DNA of 64,000 bases from Strix aluco. Its lineage: Eukaryota > Chordata > Aves > Strigiformes > Strigidae. This document shows positions 1 through 12,600 of this stretch, piece after piece (the first letter of the stretch is position 1; each line of letters starts with the position of its first letter). The stretch spans positions 4,030,001 to 4,094,000 of the forward strand of contig NC_133942.1 in NCBI RefSeq assembly GCF_031877795.1, read 5' to 3'. The notes under the pieces are model-generated. The model was not told the origin of the DNA. It ran no database searches and worked only from the letters and a program-made list of their open reading frames with translations. Position numbers and translations under genes: made by a program.

Positions 1-541
1 GGGGCTGGTGGCTCATAAAAGGGACTAACGATGCTGGCAAGTGGAGCGCGGACAGATGCTGCAGCGATTCCCTGCAAGCTCTGCCAGGACATCCCATCCT
101 GCCGGCCTGTGGATGAAGAACATCCATCTGGCCCTGCAGCTCTTGCTGCTTCAAGCCCTCACTGTCCTCATGGGTGAGAGGGTAATTTTGAACCGCAGGC
201 AAGGAGCTAGCACGGATCCGCCTGAGCGTCGCCGCACCGGCTCGTATCCTGACCCAGGCTGATGCCAGAAGCGGATCAGCTGCAGACACGAGCACTCTTT
301 GACTCTCGAGTGTTTGCAGAGGCAGGAAGAGGCATGTATTTGGAAGGAAGCAACATCTGGGGAAAGGGGAACCGAAGACAAAAAAAATATTACAGATGTA
401 TTCAAGTCATTAAACAAACACCTACAGATCAAAGAGCACAGGGCAAAGGTTGCGAACTCATATGGCAAAGGCAGGCAGAGGTGGTGATGAGAGCAGGCAC
501 GAAAGGCCAAGGGGGGCATCTGTGGAAACTTTACTACTTAC
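1..541 (-). other. TRIP4: TRIP4 intron 12 (partial)
   Basis: This stretch lies downstream of the exon 12 donor on the minus strand. I searched it for the expected last TRIP4 exon, which should begin by completing a Trp codon and continue with Lys-Leu and a Lys-Ile-His-Gln-like stretch, and found none, so that exon should lie beyond base 1. A plus-strand TATA-like element and a signal-peptide-like open frame at 15-173 are treated as a finding, not as a gene. Confidence 0.7.
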
Positions 542-644
542 AGATTTTGGGTTTTCCTTTGATGGGAAACTTCACAACCATCTCCTGGGGATTAGTGCAG
601 ATAAAGACAAATGGAGACCCGGACTCCTGGCTCAGATCCGGATA
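542..644 (-). CDS. TRIP4: TRIP4 exon 12 (end of ASCH domain)
   Basis: Encodes residues 528-561 plus the first base of a Trp codon. It includes the segment Pro-Phe-Val-Phe-Ile-Cys and then Asn-Pro-Gln-Glu-Met, which closely matches the human C-terminal part of the ASCH domain. The acceptor is a TTTTGCAG at 645 and the donor is GTAAGT at 541. It is too short to stand out as an open frame and was found by back-translating the family motif. It proves that intron 11 is more than 16 kb long. Confidence 0.93.
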
Positions 645-3600
645 CTGCAAAACACAGACACACACACACAAAACAGAGTCAGACCAACTGCCATGGGTGT
701 GAAAAGAGCTCGGCGGTCAGGAGCAGGGAAATCATTATTTAAGAGATGGGTTATATCTAGGCTGTAGCAGCTCAGACTAAACCAGCTTGAGAACTTTTAA
801 TGAAAAAAAACCACAAACTTGCAGGTTTGGGTCTTAATCAGTGAGCCCCTCGCTAAGCCTCTTCTCACTGCACCTCTGCCAGTGCTTGCCCCCTTTTTGG
901 ACCTGCTCACCCAGCCGCTTTCCCGTGCGCTCCCTAACCCTTGTCAGCCCCCTTTAGCACCAACCTGTGTCTTGCCACCTAAAAGGCATGGTTTCACTTG
1001 GCTTAAGCTGATCTAAAGTGGCGGGTGTCGATAGAGGGGTGGTCCGGGGCCCTGCCCTCCCAAGCTTGCCTGCTCACTGCCTGCTTTGCACTGGGGCAAG
1101 CATCGATTTTCAGCCAGATGCATTCCTGGATTCAATTGACTGGGGACGCAGTTACCCCGCTAAACCCCAACCAGTCACGCGCAGCACACCAGCACCTCAA
1201 CCCAAACAGCTTGACAAAACCAGTGAGATGATGACCATCCCTTCTACTGACGCAGCTGTCCCAGCTATGGATACATCCCCATCTCTTCCCCACAAAGCTC
1301 AGTTCAAACACAAGGGCTTTAAGATTTGGAGAGCGCGCACCGTCCTGCCGTGGGACACGGCAGCTCTTAAGATTCATCTGTGTCTAAAGGGTGAGCAGTA
1401 GAAAAAATGCTCGCAACACACCAAGTCAATGGCTCAGAGAAGCTGGCCGTGTCCATGCAGGGCTGGCTCCACACACGGAGTCTACAGAGAGATTTCACAG
1501 CGATAAAGACATGAGGGAATTTTATAGGAAGAGTATAAACAGATTGTTTCTCTCATTAACCATGGGGGGAAGAAAAAAAAAAAAAAAAACCACAGTGAGG
1601 GAAGTGCACTGAGGTCCTGTCTGGATGCAGCTCAGCCTCAGCACTGTTCAGAATTGAAACGCAAAGCAGTAATAAAAAATGTATATACCAACCATCACTT
1701 CCGATTCCCCATTAGCTGCAGACCTCGTGCTGACAGGCGCAGAGGCGAGGGCATGCCACAAAGGTGCTCCAGCCCAGGAAACCCTGTTCAAACAGACTGC
1801 GGAAGCAGTTTTCCTTCCATGGGAAAACTGCCGCCTTCTTTTTTTTTTTTTTTCTCCCTTGCCTTCCTCGAGCAGATCCGTCAAGGCTGCTGTAGGGGAC
1901 AGGATGCCAGACCAGATGGAGCAGCGTGTCCTGGCAAATCCCCCATTTGTTACTAACAAATGACTCCTAGGCTGAGTGTTTGAAAAGCTCTCACCGACCT
2001 GCCAAGATGAGTTTGGATTTGCCCTGGAACAGCTGGGCACAGAGAGGGAAGCAGGGAGCAACCCGCTCTCCCTGTGCTGTAGTGGGGTTTGGCAGCGTTG
2101 CCAGCGGTTAGGGGAGATTTACAGAAGCCCGACACTGGGATTGGATCAACTAGGGAAAGCGTTTCCAGCCCCTCTCATTTTACAACAGCGTGTAAGAGCT
2201 GTTCACTGAGCAAGAGAGCGATGTACGTGCACTTAGCTGCTCTGTACAACACCCGCGCTCAGGGAGGAAGAGCTGCACTGATCTGCATCGCACGCGGATG
2301 CCCTGCTGTACCGATCCGGGGTTGGACAGGTTTCTTCCTCTTTTATTTTTTGGCTGAGCCACGTTACTTGACTTGCTTCCACTGCTCCATGCCGATGCCA
2401 AGGATTTTCATTTCCCATCTGCAGGGAAGGAGGATCTTGGAAGGTTAGAAAAAGCCAATGTGAACATCCCCGGCCAACGCCTGGTGAGTGCGAAATGCTG
2501 GCGCCGCTTTACTGCTCTCGGCAATATGCGGGTGAGTGGTGGCCCCTCCGTAGCCAGAGGACCTGACATACCCAGCAGGTCCCACACTCACACGGCCTCC
2601 GAAGGTCACACCACGAAGTGGTAGGGCGTAAGCCACCCTCCAAACCTGGTCGCAGAGGTGGCCCATCCCCACTCTACTACATGTGGTTCAGCCACTGGCT
2701 TCTCCAGCCAGGTTGTGTGTTGGGGACCAGTGTGCCACAGAGGTCTTGCTGCCTGGAGTAGTGCTGCTTCCCAAATCTCCTCAGCCACCATCTCTGAGGT
2801 GGACCTGGACATCACCACGTCCCCCCTCACTCACCTCACAGCCCCCCTGCCAGGGAATACCACACAGGCTACCGTAACAGGCACCCTGGCATCAGCAGTG
2901 AAAGCAACAGCCAGGTTGGTTTCTCCACTGACAGCTTTCATCCAAAACCAGGATCAACCCTTCAGCTCCAAAAGCTTCCAGCTCAATCTGATCCCAAGGC
3001 CGAGGCGGATGCCACAGCTGCGACTTGGGTTTACGCTTTTACACCGCAGCCTTTCATTTTCACTCCCAGGGTACGTTTCTGAACGTGTGCCAAATCTGTT
3101 CGTGTCCTGCATTTTAAAAGCCTTGATCCTTCCTCTGGCATCTCACTCCCAGGAGGCAGGGAAGGAGCCCCTCATGAACCGCTACATTTAAGGCTTGCTA
3201 TTGTACCTACCCCGGAAACCTCTTATCCCATCCTGGTGAACAACAAAAGCAGAATATTCCTGGCGGCTGGAGCCGAGAAAAGCCGTAACCCTTTCCTCTG
3301 CCCAGGGACAGATGCTCCCAGGTGGAGAAGATGAGCTGAGCTCCCACAAGATGCTGAGCCGGCCAGGCTCACCCTTTCCCCCGGCCCTTACACAAGTCAA
3401 TTCAACTCATTCATGCTGCAGAAATGTAGGCAGCTTTTGGGTAAATTCAGTTTTCTGCTGGGTTAATGAGCTGAACTGCTCAAAGAAGGGTCCAGCGAAG
3501 TGGGTGACTGGCAGGAGTGCGTGGCCGGGGGCTGGCAGGAACCGAGACTCCTCTTAGAGAGCAGCAAGAGGTTAGATGTGCCCGCTGCATCTCTTGAAAC

Positions 3601-6600
3601 CACTGTCTGCAAACTGAAGGGAGAAACAACCAGATATGCTTTTGCCACACAACACTCAGTAGGACCAAGAGCACAGCCTCTCCCCAGTGCACCTGTAACT
3701 AGCTGCCGATATTTAATGTGTGCAGAAACCACCTCCATGGGCCTCATTCCCTAGAGGTCACTGGAGCTGTTACTATTTCCTACCTCCTAAACAGCACTTG
3801 CTCTCGACATCACGCACGCTCACCATGAGCGACGTCGCCCATAGACACCTACCAACTGTATCTATGCTATCTCACCTGGTCATCAGCAGGATCGAGACAG
3901 ACAGAGTGGCTGAACGGCAGCACTCCTCTGCCTCTACAGCTCTTTCTGCAGCTTAGCTCAGCGCTAGCATATCGGCACCTACCTGCCCTGTGCCAGAGAT
4001 GCCTCTCCTATTGGCAACGACTCAGCTGACTGACGCCCTCAGCGGAGACGCTGCCACCAAGACACCAAATACATTTGCCTCTGTGACATTTTCCAAAGCT
4101 GCCCAAGCGTCTAACAAGTAAAAAATGTTTCTGCTGTAAGAGGTCAGTCGAGTCATTCTCCAGTCTGCAATGCAGTAAGTTTAGGAGATGGAGAACAAAT
4201 TTACTCCTAACTACTCCACCCCACAGACAGCAGCCACTGCCCATCAGCACTTCAGCAAACCTAAGACTTGTAGTAAAAGCCCAAAGGTCACCTCTAGTGT
4301 GCCAGAGAGAGAAGACAGAGCATATGCCCAGTAAGGAGGATCTGCAATAACAGTTTTTTAGATAAAAGGTCAGCTTAGAGGGAAACCACACTCCCTCTCT
4401 ACCAGAGACCAAGAATCAAACCCAGCCAGGAGTCTGATGGGGGAACGTTCCTTCTTAATTTCAACAGTACTCATTGTTATAATCTTGAGTGTGTAAATAA
4501 GACAGGTGCCAGTCCTCCAGACTTTGACACTGCCTCTAGTGGGAATCAACTCAACATTTAGGATAAGGTGGCTAAAAAGGCCCTCTACAACAAATACAGT
4601 CCAGAGGCTAGGTTGTCCCTCAAGAAGGAGAAAACCCACCCCCTCCAATCCTGCAGATGAGCAGGAAAGCTCAAAAGAGAGGGGTTATGCAATGTAACTA
4701 CAGTGTAAAAAAAATGATTCAGCCTCCTTTCAGACCTTCTGCCACCTCGTAGCGGGCGTGCAACAAGGCAGTTGGGAGGACGGTGGGCTCCGTGGGCTGT
4801 GAACAGCCGGCACGGCTTACCAACTGCTGCTCGAGCCCACTGCTTTGCACAGTCAAAAACCCCACGTACACTCTTCTCCATACACCGGTGTCCGTGCAAC
4901 CACCACCCTCCTCGCTCGTCCCATCTCTGCGACCACACAGGTTGGGCTTCAGTTTGCTGCTAACAGGTTTGTAAGATTCTATCTGTGAAGAGATTAGCAG
5001 GGGAAAGGAAAAAAAGCAGATCTCAAGGCAGCTTAATACATGCAGGAAGAGCTCGAGGTTAAATGTAGCGTCCGAGTACAAGCTGGAAGAGGGAGCTGAG
5101 CGCTGGGCTCCTCCCAAAACTGGCCACCAGATTCACCCTCTTGCTGGAGTCAGCGCTTTGAATATCTATTAAGCGGCTATCAAATGTCCCCAACGGCCAC
5201 CCCAATCAAGCTGCAAGCAGGGATAATTGCTAATGAATGTTCCCTACACTTTGTTTTCGCCATCCCTCGTCTCCCATCACCAGCTCGTCACCACCAGAAA
5301 TAGCAGCAGGGCTGCCAGCCTCCCCACTCTGCAGCCCACAGCAAAAGAGCAAAGGAGGGGACAAGCCAGCTTGGAGCCAGCAGACACCAACCCACCTTCT
5401 CTGACATTTGAGGGAAAAAAAAAAAATCCTGCTAATTTTTTTTTTCCCCACACCAATCTGTTAAAGTAAAAAATTTTTTCCCTGATTTGGGTAAAGCCTG
5501 CAGTGGGATGCAGGGGCTGTGCTGGCTTGCCCAGCATCACTGGTAACAATGGGGGTTCGGGACCCTTAGCTCATCCCAATTCCATCTCAGCAGTGGAAAA
5601 AAAAAACACAGAGAAGGGCTGTCCCGAGCCCCTCGATTTCTTCACCTCTCCCTGATGAGCTGCGTTTGCTTGAGCCCGAGAGTCGTGAACTGAACGCAGG
5701 AGAATTGAAAGAGCCGCAGGAAAATGTGCCAGGGGGGAGTCAAACCATCACTAACAAGATGAGCTCTGCTCCGGTGCATCTGAGGAAGGAACAAAGGCAC
5801 CGCGTGCAACGGAGCATTGGCTCCGCGCAGCACAAAGCCAAAACGCTCCCCGGCAGCTTCGTTAGCGACCTTTCAAGAGCATCTTTCGCTCTCATTAAGG
5901 TCTCCAGACACAAAAGAAGACATGAAAATGCAGCACAAGAGACCAAATGCTAACGCCGGGTGGGAATAGCCCCGGCATTTTACACGTGCTGGCCTACAGA
6001 GCCCTGCAATGCAGCCTGAGCTCTCCTCCGCTCCTCTTGCCCATGGAGCACGCGAGCGCACGGCCCCAGCGCGCACCCCGGTTAGCTGGAGCGCGGCGGA
6101 GAATTGCACGCTGGAACCTGTAGTCCTTTGGCAGGTCACTGCCATCCTCTCCATCTTACAGCTGCCGGGGGGTGGCCTTGGGGCACTGGCACCACACAGT
6201 GAGGAGGTGGTTGAGATGTTCTGCAAGGTTAATAATGGAAAGGGTTGAATCATTTTCCTGGCGTGCCTCCGTGGTGAACAACAGGGGAAATACAGCTTGC
6301 TCTGCCAGGCAGCGCCGGGCCAGGACACCAGCTCCAGCCTTCATTTCCCTGCTGCTCTCCGAGAGCTTCGAAATAAAAGAGGCAGCACTGGAAAGCAACG
6401 CTGTCTGGAAAGAATAAAAGCAAGTGGAGCCCATGTGTTGGCAAGAGACCTCACCGTAAAATGCATTCAAAGGGAAAAAAAATAATCTTGGCGGAGATGG
6501 CGTCCCCTCCAAAAGAGCAGGGCTGCTGTAACCAGCAGTGGCCATAAATCAACTTTCCCCAGCAGGCAAAAACATGCACTGGGCTCTTCCCCAGGCGTTA

Positions 6601-9600
6601 CGAGTAGTCCCTTGGCCATGTGCAAGGGAAAGGAGTGGGATGCAAGGCATCCCCCTGGGAGCTGGGCACAACTTCCTCACCCTGTTTTCTTGGTGATTTG
6701 TGGGAAAGGCGGATCCGCTCTTCTTTCATGCCTCATAAGCTTCATAGCTGTCAGACTAACGTAACAGGTAATTAACTACTAAACAGCCATTTTCTCCTCC
6801 TCTCCGGAGGGATCACCATCCAGCTAGAAAATGTTTCTTTAGTGGTTTGCAAAAGGGAAAAGAAAGTCATTTCTGGCAAGTGACACAGGTGCCGCAGCCA
6901 AAGAGGGCATTCACAGCAATGCCTGCAACACAGACTCATGGATGCAGGAGAAATGGAGCCATCAAAAATGAGACAGATTATGCTTATCCAGTTGCGGGTG
7001 CAGCAAACTCCCCGATCCCAGTTCGGGCGCCACCAGCAGTAACACTGGTTCCTGCCCACAGGTGCCCCATAGTCCTGCACAGGTACAGCTGCAGCCAGAG
7101 ATTCGGTGCTTGAAGCTCAGTTGTAAGCTCTTTGGTCCGTCTGCAGGTTGGAGTTACTTAACATGAAGAGGAAAAAACCAAACCCCATCCTTCTCACAGC
7201 CTGCAGGAGCAGCCTTCAGGAACCCGAGCTGCATCCGTCCTTGTCGTTTTTCCAAGGAGAGCGGTGTTGAAGCATTATTTCCCCAAAGTCTGTTGTTCTA
7301 ACAGCGGTAGTCTCCACCGCCTCGTTACAAGGACATTCACTTTTGGGGATTACCTAGCCAATTTTCCCAACCCAGCCTTCACCCTGAAGTGCTCCAGGGC
7401 ACATTCACCCAAAGGTGACACCCAGCTGGCAACAGGAGCCATCGCCTGAGCCAGGAGATCCAGGTTTGCCGCTGCTCTGTGTCACCTTCTCCTGACTCAG
7501 ACCTCCAGTTCTGGAAAGAGCTTGCAGAGCACCAAGCGCTTCACTTCGAGATTTGATCTCCCTCATGACACAGTCTTGTATCACACTTTCATCTGACAGC
7601 ACATTTTCAAGCATCATCTTTTAAGGACCCATTCCCTCTGCTTTAGCACAGGCAAACCAGCCTTTGGCCCATGAGAAACAAAATTTTCCTAAACAGAAAC
7701 CCCAAAGCAGATCCAACTTTCTAGAAATGCCAAATTTTCTAGCCTGAGGCAGAAACATCCAGTACTGCAACCTTGTGAACATGCACCCAAGGAACTCTAC
7801 AGACTGCCCTTGGCCATGGAAGACCACATGGATGCAGAGAAGCCACTCCGCAGAGGCTGGGTTAGAAAAGACATACACATCAACGTTCAACCCAAATCAA
7901 CAGAACAGGCAAAAAGAAAAAAAAGCAGGATCGCAAAGAAACACAAACAAAAGCCGGCAGCCAAACTTTTGTTTGAAAGCCTGTCAGGTCTAGACTGCAA
8001 CGTGTGAGGAAGGAACAGCTCAAAACCACAGCTGCTAATGGTTATGGATTTGGCAATCAAAATGTCTTTGTTAAAAAAAAAAAAAAAAAAGTTAACTGCC
8101 TTACTATTGAGGTTACAAACCGCAGCCTTGATGCATTGTTGCAGTCAACATCCTCCCTGCTGCTTTTGAGAGCTTACATCTGCTGCTGGCAGATCATGTG
8201 CTGGCATAGGCTCCCTTCGCGAGGATGCGCAAGGAATTTTGCTAGCCTGCCTTCCTTTCCCCTTCTTCCCACAGCGATGCCTGTCAGTCCTTGCCTGCTC
8301 CGTCCCTCACATGCTTAGCTGGTACGCAACCAGATCCAGACGCAACAGGCTGGGATCGCCGCAGGATCCTTCCCCCAGCCGGTCGGATCCCTCCAGTGGG
8401 TGTTCTCCGCCTCCCAGCCTCGAGCCCAGCTCTCCTCGTGTTCCTACACCACAAGCTGTACTTTGATTCAAAGGGCAGGGGAAGCAATTAAAACATAGTA
8501 AGTAATAACAGGACTTTGAAATGTAGATTTAATATTCAAACTTGCGCTGGTGCACTCAGATTTTAAAAGGCTGAGCAGTCTGCCAGGGCTCCAGTCTGCA
8601 GGGAGACCTGGAGGAGTCAGCGGTGCCGGCAAACACTGGGCACACTGCACCCCCCCCGCTCTCCCTGAACCGGCGTCACAGGACCTACAGCCACCAACAC
8701 CCTTCTGCAGCTCAAACCCCAGCCTGAGAAAACACCCGCCCATGGTAAACCCTACAAGAAGGGCTTGAGATGTTTACAGACTGCCTGACAACCGTCGAGG
8801 GGAAACTGGGTGGACTTGGAAAAATATTCGGTAGTGTACTAGGCTCAGCTGAAAGGGCCATTTTCATCCTCCTGTGCCAAGGGACAGCGGAGGCAGGACT
8901 AGCCTCAGCTGCAGCGCAGCCCCACCACCCGCGCTGCCGGACGAGACCTGGCACGGAGGAGGAAAGAGGCGATGGGGAGGAGGAGACGAGGGGAAACCAG
9001 GGCACCTGCTGCCGGCTCAAGCAGCTCGCAGTGCCTGCACCCTGCTAGATACAGCCAGGCAGCTTCAACCAGCATCGTAAAGTCCTTTCATAAAGCAGAA
9101 CTGCAAAGCAAAGGGGTAAAACAGCACAGCTGAGTGCAGCAGGTGACAGAGATCAGCTGAACTTTGAAGAAAACCTAACTTTGGTGAACACAGCCCTGCA
9201 CAGATAAGGCATCCGCATCCCTGCCCTGGTTTACTTCAGCAGCCACCACTCCCCGCGCTGACCCTTGCTGCTACTCCCCGAGGAGGTGTGACGCCGGCAG
9301 CTGCTTCCAGCTATTGATTCAATTCCACCAACGTGATGGGATTTCTCACGGCCCAACGCGCGGCAGAACCAGAATACGCATCTGAGCGACCGGTCTGTTC
9401 AGGGTTATGAAATCCATGACACGCTGATGAAAGCTTAAGCAAGCATAGTCCTTGGGTGCTTGTACATCTACCACGGTGGTTATATTCTGTAGCTGCCAGC
9501 TCCCCCGTCATTTGGGGTCACCACCTAAAGGGTGGTCATGGCTCAACCTGGTGGAGCTACAACCAGACAGCGAGGGTGTGGGGCACCTGAGCAGCAGCCA

Positions 9601-12600
9601 GGCTTGGGGTCAGTTTTATCTAACACTTGGTTTTAGGATTAAATAAAAACCAAACACCAAGAAGGCGGCAAGTATCAGTGACCACATCTGAAAGAAGAAA
9701 AAAAAAAAAAACAGATCACTGACTAGTTTGCTGAAATGGTAGCAGAGGCTAAGTCCACAGTCATCATTAATTAAGTCATATGCTTCAGCCTTGGCTTCGT
9801 TTTTTCCCCAGGGTCTAGGAAACCAGAGGAGAGGGCAAGCTAGCCTCTATCATTCGATTTCTTTGGCATGTTAATGCATTCCTAAATTAATCATCATCAA
9901 GTGACAATCTCTCCTTCATCTTAACAGACTGAGCAGTGGCCTCAGTAAACCTGCTGGCTTATGCAAGGCAGCTGGAGCCTTAGAAGAGGCTCTGATGAAA
10001 ACCAAAGCACTTCGCATAAGGAAAAACTCCCCCATCTCTTACCGTCTATAATCCAAACCAGCTGCATGCCTGCTCTGCTCTGCTCCTAGAACCACGAACC
10101 AGGGGGGCTTTATGTGGTGAGAAACCGAATAAAGAGATGCATCACCCATAGGTCCCTGCAAGTCAGGCTAATGCCTAATACCATTTGATCTGGCATCAGG
10201 CTACACACAAAAGACAAATTCACCTTAGGAGAATTCAGGGACCTGTAAAGTTCAAAGGCCTTTCGTCGTTTGCAATCATTAACAGCCACCTAGATTGCTG
10301 CAGAAGGGAGTATATCTGATCTAGCCTTCAAAACCCTGCTAAAAATCATTCATCAGCAGAGGTGCAATAACTAAGCCTCAGGAATGAGAAGGCAAATATC
10401 CTGTTGGTGGGGGGTGAGCGAGGGTGCCAGGACAGCCACAGCACCGCACAAACAAGCATTTGTCTCACTCGGAGCCTACATTAGGAAACCTTTACTTCAG
10501 GGAGAAGGTCCTCGTAAAAAGTCTCTACGTATTTATACTGTTCTTCGAAGTACACGTCAATGTATATGTTTGCATTTCTCCCTCTCATTAACTTCTTTCT
10601 TAGAAAAATATTACCAGCGGGCTATTGTTCCTTTATTCGGAGATAATCTAAACAGGCACCTTCTGGAGTCTAAATATAGAAAATTTCTACCCTTCTTCTT
10701 CACTCCCATTTGAGAATTTAAAGCAAGTCCTGTATGCTTGGCACCTGAGTCTCATTTTTTTTGCTGTTATTTTCACGGGGGAGGGAAGACGAGGACAAGA
10801 GATTAAAGGCAAATTTCCTGAGAGGGAAAGATGGAGCCTATTTAAATGATAGTTGCAATCTCGTGGCACAAAAATAGCTCAGACGTGTTCCCTTGTGCAG
10901 ATTTAGGACACTAAGTGATCACCTAGAAATGAAAAATAAACACTTTACTCCCGTCAAACATAATTACCCAATATTTCAGCCCAAGATAATAGCTACATCT
11001 AGATATCGGCATGTGTGCGCGCCTGCATTCAAAATAAGTCCAAACACACCTATCAACTACTAAAATAGCAGCAGCGGAAATGTTCTTTTTCCAGTTAAAG
11101 TAATAGTCTCTCAGATCAAAGTCATTAGCAAAATGAACATGGACTTCAGAGCACATTAAAACAGCATAAATGTAAATAGTTCCCTGCTTGCTTTAGACTC
11201 TTGCCAAGCCCTGCCTGCACCATCCCATGTTTCCCCAGCGAGCGCTGCTGAAGTCACCGACACCTCATGCAGGAAAAGAAAGGCAACTCCTTTCTCTGTT
11301 CAAGGTGTCGGTGACGTCAACCCCGGAGCAAGGAAAAGCTGTCGTCAACGCTCAGATCTCCATGGGGGGAAAAAAAGTTTCCAGGTCACCTTTAGCGCCG
11401 AAAAGCGTAACAAAGGGATCATTCTGGTCTCAACCAAGGCTTTTTGGGTGGCTGCCATGAAGAGAAGGAAACGAGCCCAGAATGCGCTCTGAGGAGGTGC
11501 AAGATGTGCAAAGCTCAACTGGAAATACTGAGATTTAAGAGCCACACGGAGGGATCTCCTGGCACCGGCCAACCGCCCGGCCTCAGCAGCAGGGCTCAAT
11601 TCAGAAAGCAGCTTTTGCTTCAGTCCCCTGTGAACAGAGCAGGTGACACTCGATACCTGGAGTGGACTTTCCTACCTGACAATAACTCGTGCTCCTAGAG
11701 CAGCTTCAATCCAAAGCTCACAGTAAAATTAGGTGTAAATAACCTCTGACAGGGAAGCACAGCTTTATTTTCCACATGGGAAAGAGACCCAAAGGACCAG
11801 ATTTAACTAGTTCATGCAGTAAGTAGCACAACTGGGATTAGGGCAATGTCATCTGACATGATGCTGATTTTAATCACAAGGACATCTCTTCTCTGCTCTT
11901 CCTCTGCTCCCTGCCAGCTACTGCGTACAAGATCCTGTTCTGTCATCACTTCTCACATGGCCCTGAAGATTTGCAAACCACGTCAACGTCAGTCAGTCTT
12001 CAGATACTGTACGTAGGGCAGAGCTGCACGACTGACCCCTCTGAAGGGGTTACGCAAGGCCAGACTTACGTGTCCGGTAATAACACGGATAAATAACCAG
12101 TCCCTAATAATAACGGGGGCAGGGACTTGGTCTGAGTCCACCGGTGTAGCATCCAGCGAAATGGGGCATTGTTACTTGATTTTGGTTTTTGAGCATGTGT
12201 AAAAAAAAAAAAAAAATTAAATGAGGATAACGATAGAAAAATACCAGCAGGGTGCCACTAACATCTTCATTAGAAACCTGAGAAAGGATGCAAACAGCAA
12301 GGAAATTAAATCTGCAGATGGTACTAAATAGGGAGTGGGTGACAGCATCAAAAGGACCGAGTAATAATAGAAAATTTTCAGGAGGGACAGACTGGGAAGA
12401 GTCTCCCCTGCCTATGGGAACGAATGGGCACAAGAGTCAAAGCAAACTTCCGTGGCTGCTGAAAAAGGCAGGACCACCATCAAAAGATGATAGACAGGGA
12501 ACTATTTCACCTTCAGGTGGTGGGTATAATCTGCAAATGTGGCTTGCCCTGCACTTGTGAAATTATTTCTTTCAGAAAATACAAAGCTTTAAATACGAGT

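Noticed and set aside
2658-3191. 177-codon plus-strand open frame
   Set aside because: No family resemblance, no splice context, inside TRIP4 intron 11 on the opposite strand; Pro/Ser/Leu-rich as random frames in this composition are.
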